Shown: positions 34,574 to 39,005 of the stretch, piece after piece
Numbering within the stretch: the first letter of the stretch is position 1
Layout of the letters: the number at the start of each line of letters is the position of its first letter
Assembly (NCBI GenBank): GCA_014860395.1
Contig: JACZJU010000020.1
Location: 1 to 39,005, forward strand
Reading direction: 5' to 3'
From: Burkholderiales bacterium
Lineage (GTDB): Bacteria > Pseudomonadota > Gammaproteobacteria > Burkholderiales > SG8-39
DNA length: 39,005 nt
The notes under the pieces: model-generated
The model's input: only the letters and a program-made list of their open reading frames with translations
Told to the model about the DNA's origin: nothing
Database searches by the model: none
Program-made: the position numbers and the translations under genes

Positions 34574-34797
34574 CCCGCAATAGACGGCTTCGAAGCGACG
34601 CGGGCGCTGCGCAGACGCGAAGCCGCCGCGGCTGCCGGTGATCGCATTGACGGCATATGCGCTGGAGGATGACCGTGAGCGGTGCGTTGCCGCCGGAATG
34701 GATGGCTATCTGGCCAAGCCCTACGGCCAGGCGCAGCTCGAGGAGGCAATCAGGCTTTGGGCGAAGTGCTGGTCGAAAGAGGCGGCGCGGCGACGCA
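34574..34797 (+). pseudogene. Remnant of a response-regulator receiver domain (frameshifted, 5'-truncated)
   Basis: In one frame 34574-34631 reads [19 protein letters not shown], the stretch after the phospho-aspartate of hybrid-kinase-type receivers (normally [14 protein letters not shown]). The continuation [32 protein letters not shown] and [11 protein letters not shown] appears in another frame from about 34632. A one-base shift near 34620-34632 joins them. A stop codon (34571-34573) precedes the first part, and the N-terminal half with the aspartate is missing. It reads opposite to the intact receiver operon and is not a copy of that receiver, so it is probably the tail of a lost hybrid kinase. 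Confidence 0.8.
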
Positions 34798-34859
34798 TTT
34801 TCGTCACACGCCGCTACCGCGTCCGCTTCAGGATGGTATCGGCTGCAGCAGTTATAGGA

Positions 34860-34887
34860 AGCCTGGCTCGTCTGCGCGAACCAGGCT
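34860..34887 (-). terminator. Terminator hairpin of the RIO-like kinase gene
   Basis: AGCCTGG (34860-34866) pairs with CCAGGCT (34881-34887), plus three inner pairs after a mismatch. It lies three bases after the stop. The T-rich tail on the minus strand (TCCTAT) is weak. Confidence 0.55.
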
Positions 34888-34890
34888 GGA

Positions 34891-35742
34891 CTATCGCTCC
34901 AGCGTCTGCTTATAGCGTTGGCGCGCGGCCTCTTCCTTCACCACGTCGTCGATCTCACGCATGACGCCGCCCACGTCGGCAAGTTTCAGGTTGCGCTCAA
35001 AGCAACCGGTCAAGGCGACATCTGGGTGCAGCTTGCCGCTCTGGTAGATCGACCAGATCTCGCGGCCGTAATCGGTGGTGCGCAGATCCGGGGCGTAGCG
35101 GCCGAAGTAGGCGGTCAGGTTATCGACATCGCGCTCGAGCATGGCGCCTGCGCTGTTGTTGCCAGCGGCGTCGATCGCCTGGGGCAGGTCGATGATGACC
35201 GGCCCTTCGCCGCCGACCAGCACGTTGTACTCGGACAGGTCGCCGTGGACGATGCCGGCGCAAAGCATGCGCACGACCTGCATGATGAGTATTTGATGAT
35301 ATTCGCGCGCCTGCGCTTCGCTTAGCTCCAGATCGTTGAGCCTGGGGGCGGCGCTGCCGTTTGCGTCGGTCACCAATTCCATTAGCAGAACGCCCTCGAG
35401 GAAATTGTAAGGCCGCGGAACCCGCACCCCGGCGGCGGCAAGGCGGTGCAAGGCGTCCACCTCGGCACTTTGCCAGGCCTGTTCCTGCTCCTGGCGCCCG
35501 TAACGGGAACCCTTCTCCATAGCGCGGGCGCGGCGGCTGTTCTTGACCTTGCGGCCCTCCGTGTACTGCACGTTCTGGCGGAAGCTGCGTTTGCTCGCCT
35601 CCTTGTACACCTTGGCGCAGCGCGTATCTTCGCCGCAGCGGACCACGTAGACCTCTGCCTCCTTGCCGCTCATGAGCTGGCGCATGACTTCGTCAATTAG
35701 GCCTTCGTCGACCAGCGGTTTGAGCCTTTTTGGCGTTTTCAT
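34891..35742 (-). CDS. RIO1-like serine protein kinase
   Basis: This 283-residue cytoplasmic kinase of the atypical RIO family occurs as a single gene in many proteobacteria; its bacterial substrates are poorly known. The glycine-poor nucleotide site GKEAEVYVV (about 26-34) is followed by the ATP-binding lysine in RCAKVYKE. The catalytic loop [11 protein letters not shown] near residue 166 holds Asp and Asn, and the metal-binding aspartate is in [10 protein letters not shown]. The first residues [20 protein letters not shown] match the usual N-terminal helix. It is transcribed alone, with a terminator just behind. It belongs to the core flank rather than to the signalling island. Confidence 0.9.
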   Translation of the reverse strand: MKTPKRLKPLVDEGLIDEVMRQLMSGKEAEVYVVRCGEDTRCAKVYKEASKRSFRQNVQYTEGRKVKNSRRARAMEKGSRYGRQEQEQAWQSAEVDALHRLAAAGVRVPRPYNFLEGVLLMELVTDANGSAAPRLNDLELSEAQAREYHQILIMQVVRMLCAGIVHGDLSEYNVLVGGEGPVIIDLPQAIDAAGNNSAGAMLERDVDNLTAYFGRYAPDLRTTDYGREIWSIYQSGKLHPDVALTGCFERNLKLADVGGVMREIDDVVKEEAARQRYKQTLER

Positions 35743-35901
35743 GGATATCTTTCAGCGCGGCTCCGGCGCTCAGCGGTGGTGTGGAAACACATGGTCTTAT
35801 TCTAGCGGGAAACTTCAGTTCACATGGAAAGGTGCGCGTGGCTGGTTGCGGGTCTGAGCGCGTGCGCAAGGAATTTGCGCTACCCAGCTGCGCCGCTGGT
35901 A

Positions 35902-35942
35902 CGAAAAAAAACCGGTGGCGCTTTGTGAAACGCCACCGGTTT
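35902..35942 (-). terminator. Strong orphan intrinsic terminator (minus strand)
   Basis: A perfect 12-bp stem AAACCGGTGGCG (35909-35920) with CGCCACCGGTTT (35931-35942) is followed, on the minus strand, by an unbroken run of eight T in total. No minus-strand gene lies between it and the divergent GNAT gene, and it precedes the RIO kinase start by 160 bp, so it would end a short non-coding transcript or attenuate the RIO leader. Confidence 0.8.
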
Positions 35943-36040
35943 AAGACGGGATTCCAAAGGAGGAGGAGGAGAAACCCCGCACTTGAATAATAGCGCAGGG
36001 GTTGCTGCGTCGCAATAGACTTTCACCGATGCAAGCGCGT
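35902..36040 (-). ncRNA. Candidate small RNA with CU-rich anti-Shine-Dalgarno-like stretch
   Basis: This is inferred from the orphan terminator. The minus-strand RNA would contain a hairpin AACCCC/GGGGTT, then a single-stranded CUCCUCCUCCUCCUUUGG tract complementary to Shine-Dalgarno sequences, then the terminator stem. The 5' end is not known, and the promoter candidate (TTGATG, 17 nt, TTATGT near 36080-36110) is weak. No Rfam family was recognised. Confidence 0.35.
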
Positions 36041-36094
36041 TTTGTGGCATTTTTCTCATCGCATTTTTGGATGAAGATGATCACATAAAACGTT

Positions 36095-36122
36095 TTGGTG
36101 CAACGCATCAACATGGTATAAA
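36095..36122 (+). promoter_or_regulatory. Sigma-70 promoter of the GNAT gene
   Basis: TTGGTG (36095-36100), 16-nt spacer, TATAAA (36117-36122). The start codon follows 33 bases later. Confidence 0.6.
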
Positions 36123-36155
36123 TGCGATCGCGGAAGTACTGCGAAAAACTTACCT

Positions 36156-36755
36156 ATGATTATCAGAGCACTGACGGTTTTTGAGCGGGAAGCTGTCAGG
36201 AAATTCTACCTCTCTCTTTCCCCGGACGACCGGCGCAAGCGCTTTTGCTGTACGCTTTCCGACGACACCATCTCCGGTTACGTCGACCGAGTGGATTTCA
36301 CGCGAGACACGATCCTGGGTGCATTCGACGAACAGGCGAAGATTGTCGGACTGGCAGAACTTGTTCGCGGCACCGAGGCAAGTGAAATGGCGTTCTCGGT
36401 GCGGCCCGACAAGCGCGGCCAAAAGATTGGCACCAAACTCATCCAAAAACTCATGCTGCGCGCGAGGCTTTGCGGGATCGCAAAGGTGTTCGTGATGTTC
36501 CTCTCGGACAACACTCCCATGCGGCGGATGGCCACGCGCGCCGGAATGGCGCTAAGCATAGTCGACGGCGAGGCCCATGCGGAGCGAGAACTGCAGGCTC
36601 CGAGCGCGGAAGAACTAGCGCAATGGTTCATGGAGGAAGGCCTTTCCCGCGGCGAGTATGTTGGAACCCTGGGAATGGTCGGCAGCGGATCGCCCTCGAC
36701 CCGGTCCGCAAACACGCCACACGAGACTCTCCAAGCACTGACTCCCGCGGCCTGA
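36156..36755 (+). CDS. GNAT family N-acetyltransferase
   Basis: This 199-residue protein has a GNAT fold over about residues 1-160. FYLSLSPDDRRKRFCC resembles the start of the acetyltransferase domain attached to acyl-CoA-synthetase-like Pat proteins, and FSVRPDKRGQKIGTKLIQKL is the acetyl-CoA pyrophosphate loop (Q/RxxGxG/A type). The N-terminal CoA-ligase-like domain of Pat is absent, and the C-terminal 40 residues are low complexity. It probably acetylates a protein or small molecule, but the substrate cannot be told. No strong Shine-Dalgarno sequence precedes the ATG. Confidence 0.82.
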   Translation: MIIRALTVFEREAVRKFYLSLSPDDRRKRFCCTLSDDTISGYVDRVDFTRDTILGAFDEQAKIVGLAELVRGTEASEMAFSVRPDKRGQKIGTKLIQKLMLRARLCGIAKVFVMFLSDNTPMRRMATRAGMALSIVDGEAHAERELQAPSAEELAQWFMEEGLSRGEYVGTLGMVGSGSPSTRSANTPHETLQALTPAA

Positions 36756-36941
36756 CCGGCCCCCGCGAACGGCATCAATTCGCCAGACAGGCAATCTGTC
36801 TGCATCTTGCGCGTTGTCAAGCAGCCGGAACTCTGGCGCCCTGACAATATCCAAAGAGACTGTTTCAGAACTGTCGAAACGCCCTCGTTTCGCAATGGGA
36901 TCGAGGGTTCTCGAATGGATTGCAGCCAGGAGGAGCAGATC

Positions 36942-37337
36942 ATGGCACTGACACAGACCCAACGCTCCAAGCTCGAGCGCAAGCTCGATATGCAATACAA
37001 GGCGCTGCTGGAAGAGGTGCGCGACGCACTGGAGAAGAGCGAGAACCAGCAGTATGTGGAGCTTATCGACCGTGCGCCCGCCGACAGCGCGGATCAGGCG
37101 ACCGGCGACGCGCTGGCCGATCTCAATCTTGCAATCATCGACCGGCACGTTCGCGAAATCCGGGACATCGACGCCGCCAGGGCGCGTATCGCGGACGGTA
37201 GCGTCGGCAACTGTGTCGACTGCGGCGGCGACATCGGGTTTGAACGCATGCTCGCCTATCCTACGGCGAAGCGCTGCTTCGTCTGCCAGCAACAGTACGA
37301 AAAGACCCATGCACATGAGGGAAATCCGACGCTCTGA
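36942..37337 (+). CDS. DksA/TraR-family zinc-finger protein
   Basis: This 131-residue protein is mainly a helical coiled coil (residues about 5-75, starting RSKLERKLDMQYKALLEEV) ending in a four-cysteine zinc finger: CVDCG near residue 90 and CFVCQ near 110. Such proteins insert into the RNA polymerase secondary channel; shorter paralogs of DksA modulate stress promoters. It lacks the DxxDxA tip motif in standard form, so DksA identity is not claimed. The ATG at 36942 is chosen over an upstream in-frame ATG (36807) because AGGAGGAGC lies seven bases before it and the upstream part is not conserved-looking. Confidence 0.87.
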   Translation: MALTQTQRSKLERKLDMQYKALLEEVRDALEKSENQQYVELIDRAPADSADQATGDALADLNLAIIDRHVREIRDIDAARARIADGSVGNCVDCGGDIGFERMLAYPTAKRCFVCQQQYEKTHAHEGNPTL

Positions 37338-37485
37338 ACGCGGCTGTGTTTGACGGAAATCATACCGGCGGGACAAGGACGCGGTATGGTTGATTCGCGT
37401 ACCGGCGTAGAAATGATAGCAATGCGGGGCGCACTGATCCGGGGCAGCAGGGCACGCACGAACGCAAAGCAACGAGAGGCCAGTC

Positions 37486-37980
37486 ATGAAAAGCCAACGT
37501 GGGGGTTTCCAGCCGGTCAGCGGGGACCGGTTGCTGCAGGAATTGGTGCACGACAGCTACAAGGCGGGGCGCAAGCTCGCCGAACCGACGCGCTGCCCCG
37601 ATTGCGGCGCGGTGTTTCAGAATGGCCGCTGGATCTGGGGGACCGCGCCCGCGGCGGCGCACGAGGAGCGATGTCCAGCATGCCATCGTATCCACGACAA
37701 ATTTCCCATGGGCTTCGTCACCCTCAAAGGCGAGTTCCTACAGGCGCATCGCGACGAAATACTGAACCTGATGCGGCACCACGAGGCGAAGGAAAAGGCG
37801 GAACACCCGCTGCAGCGAATCATGGCCATCGTGGATACCGCCGATGGCGCCATGGTCACCACCACCGACGCGCATCTTGCGCGCGATCTGGCGCAGGCGC
37901 TGCACAACGCCTACAAGGGCGAACTCGAGTTCCACTACAACAAGGACGACAACCTGCTGCGCGCGACCTGGAGCCGCTGA
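37486..37980 (+). CDS. Zinc-ribbon protein of unknown function (BCAM0308-like)
   Basis: This 164-residue protein has a C2C2 zinc ribbon with CPDC at C37/C40 and CPAC at C63/C66, followed by a compact alpha-beta part (GFVTLKGEFLQAHRDEILNL, then AIVDTADGAMVTTTDAHLARD). It looks like the family annotated as BCAM0308-like in Burkholderia, by memory rather than search. A likely RNA- or ribosome-related role has been suggested for similar NMD3-type ribbons but is not shown here. ACGAGAGGCC precedes the ATG. It follows the DksA-like gene by 148 bp. Confidence 0.78.
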   Translation: MKSQRGGFQPVSGDRLLQELVHDSYKAGRKLAEPTRCPDCGAVFQNGRWIWGTAPAAAHEERCPACHRIHDKFPMGFVTLKGEFLQAHRDEILNLMRHHEAKEKAEHPLQRIMAIVDTADGAMVTTTDAHLARDLAQALHNAYKGELEFHYNKDDNLLRATWSR

Positions 37981-38103
37981 CGCTAAGCGGGTGATCCGCG
38001 GCAGGGCGTGCGCCGCGTGAGGCGGCGATTTTCTGGCACTGGTGGCAATCCTTCGTGCTTTGCCTTAGGATGGGCGCAAATTTTCAGTTGCGCCCGGAGT
38101 CTA

Positions 38104-39005
38104 CATGCCCCCTGTGATTACCTGCGTCGAAGATCTGCGCCGTCTGGCGGAAAAGCGCGTGCCGCGCATGTTCTACGACTACGCCGATTCGGGTTCCTGG
38201 ACCGAGGGCACCTACCGCGCTAACGAAAGCGACTTCGCCCGGATCAAGCTGCGCCAGCGTGTGGCGGTGAATATGGAAAACCGCAGCCTGAAGAGCAGCA
38301 TGGCGGGGCAGGAACTGGCGATGCCGGTGGCGCTTGCGCCTGTAGGGCTGGTCGGTATGCAGCATGCCGATGGCGAGATACTGGCCGCGCGCGCAGCCGA
38401 AAAATTCGGCGTTCCGTTCACGCTTTCCACCATGAGCATCTGCTCGATCGAGGACGTGGCCGAGAACGTCGAGAAGCCCTTCTGGTTTCAGCTCTACGTG
38501 ATGCGCGACCGCGAATTCATCAAGCGCCTGATCGACCGCGCCAAGGCGGCCGGGTGCTCGGCGCTGGTGCTCACCCTGGACCTGCAGATCATGGGGCAGC
38601 GGCACAAGGACATCAGGAACGGCCTGTCCGCGCCGCCCAAGATCACTTTGCGCAACATGCTCAACATGAGCACCAAGCCGCGCTGGGGACTGGGCATGCT
38701 CGGCACCAAGCGCCACACCTTCCGGAACGTTGTGGGGCATACCTCGGGTGTGGACAACCTGAGCTCGCTCTCGGCATGGAGCGCGGGCCAGCTCGACCCC
38801 ACCCTGAACTGGGATGACGTGCAGTGGATCAAGGAGCGCTGGGGCGGAAAGCTCATCCTCAAGGGCATCATGGATGCCGAAGACGCCGAAATCGCCGCGC
38901 GCTCCGGCGCGGACTCGATCATCGTTTCCAATCACGGCGGGCGCCAGCTCGACGGCGCGCCTTCATCGATAGCCGCCCTGCCGTCAATCGCGCAGGCCGT
39001 GGGCG
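38104..39005 (+). CDS. lldD: FMN-dependent L-lactate dehydrogenase (partial, runs off the window)
   Basis: This is a membrane-associated flavoenzyme that oxidises L-lactate to pyruvate and passes electrons to quinone. About 300 of the expected ~380 residues are present. The (S)-2-hydroxy-acid oxidase signatures are visible: FYDYADSGSWTEGTYRANES near residue 21, MPVALAPVGLVGMQHADGE near 77, LVLTLDLQIMGQRHKDIRNG, KGIMDAEDAE, and the catalytic SNHGGRQLDGAP with the active-site His and Arg near 278. The tyrosine of FYDYA and the histidine of SNHGG are the expected catalytic residues. Other alpha-hydroxy acid oxidases cannot be excluded without the C-terminus. Confidence 0.9.

Larger units (their letters stand above)
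35743..36155. other. Gene-free region between the RIO kinase and GNAT genes
   Basis: This 413-bp region between divergent genes holds a strong minus-strand terminator hairpin (35902-35942), a (GGA)n purine tract at 35958-35971, AACCCC/GGGGTT complementarity at about 35974-36004, and a plus-strand promoter at 36095-36122. No protein-coding frame looks real. Confidence 0.65.

Noticed and set aside
34209..34583. 124-codon plus-strand open frame before the receiver remnant
   Set aside because: It is Arg/Ser-rich, without a ribosome-binding site or family resemblance, and is not continuous with the receiver remnant's frame.
35958..35971. Plus-strand (GGA)n tract as a ribosome-binding site for a small gene
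   Set aside because: No ATG or GTG at proper distance opens a frame longer than a few codons; the tract makes more sense read on the minus strand.

Overview
The window looks like part of the chromosome of a high-GC betaproteobacterium. The signs are protein flavour (RecN, HrcA, PheST, IHF-alpha, RIO-type kinase, LldD), the thrS-infC-rpmI-rplT-pheST-ihfA-merR-tRNA-Pro block, and E. coli-type FNR boxes. No phage, transposon, IS or CRISPR was seen. The assignment rests on recognising protein families by eye, not on a database search.

Layout. 1-4.7 kb: housekeeping genes (hemH partial, hrcA, nadK, recN, a small membrane-anchored protein, tRNA-Val). 4.9-7.8 kb: a dctPQM TRAP transporter. 8-18 kb, minus strand: an operon encoding a fused NfnA-NfnB-like flavoprotein, a rubrerythrin-like protein, pyruvate:ferredoxin oxidoreductase, a dihydroorotate-dehydrogenase-like protein and a 2[4Fe-4S] ferredoxin, then a malic enzyme upstream of it. 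18.2-21.5 kb, plus strand: frdABCD fumarate reductase, divergent from the malic enzyme. 21.5-29.2 kb: the conserved translation block, with an AUC start on infC. 29.4-34.8 kb, minus strand: an accessory-looking signalling operon (receiver, alpha-oxoamine-synthase-family enzyme, two paralogous six-TM histidine kinases), with a decayed receiver fragment behind it. 34.9-39 kb: RIO-like kinase, GNAT, DksA/TraR-like and zinc-ribbon proteins, and the start of an L-lactate dehydrogenase gene.

How the genes work together. A consensus FNR box sits between malic enzyme and frdABCD, and another lies in front of the Nfn/PFOR operon, with a possible -10 hexamer near class II spacing. Together the set reads as an oxygen-controlled module: malate to pyruvate, pyruvate to acetyl-CoA with reduced ferredoxin, redistribution of that reductant among ferredoxin, NADH and NADPH, and fumarate as electron sink. 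The TRAP transporter may supply dicarboxylates.

The most novel parts are: (1) the receiver/AOS/kinase/kinase operon, which has the parts list of a CqsA/LqsA-type alpha-hydroxyketone signalling system but may make a different product; (2) a dispersed intergenic palindromic repeat (four clear copies, one divergent) whose stem shows compensatory change; (3) an orphan intrinsic terminator next to a CU-rich stretch, pointing to a possible small RNA.
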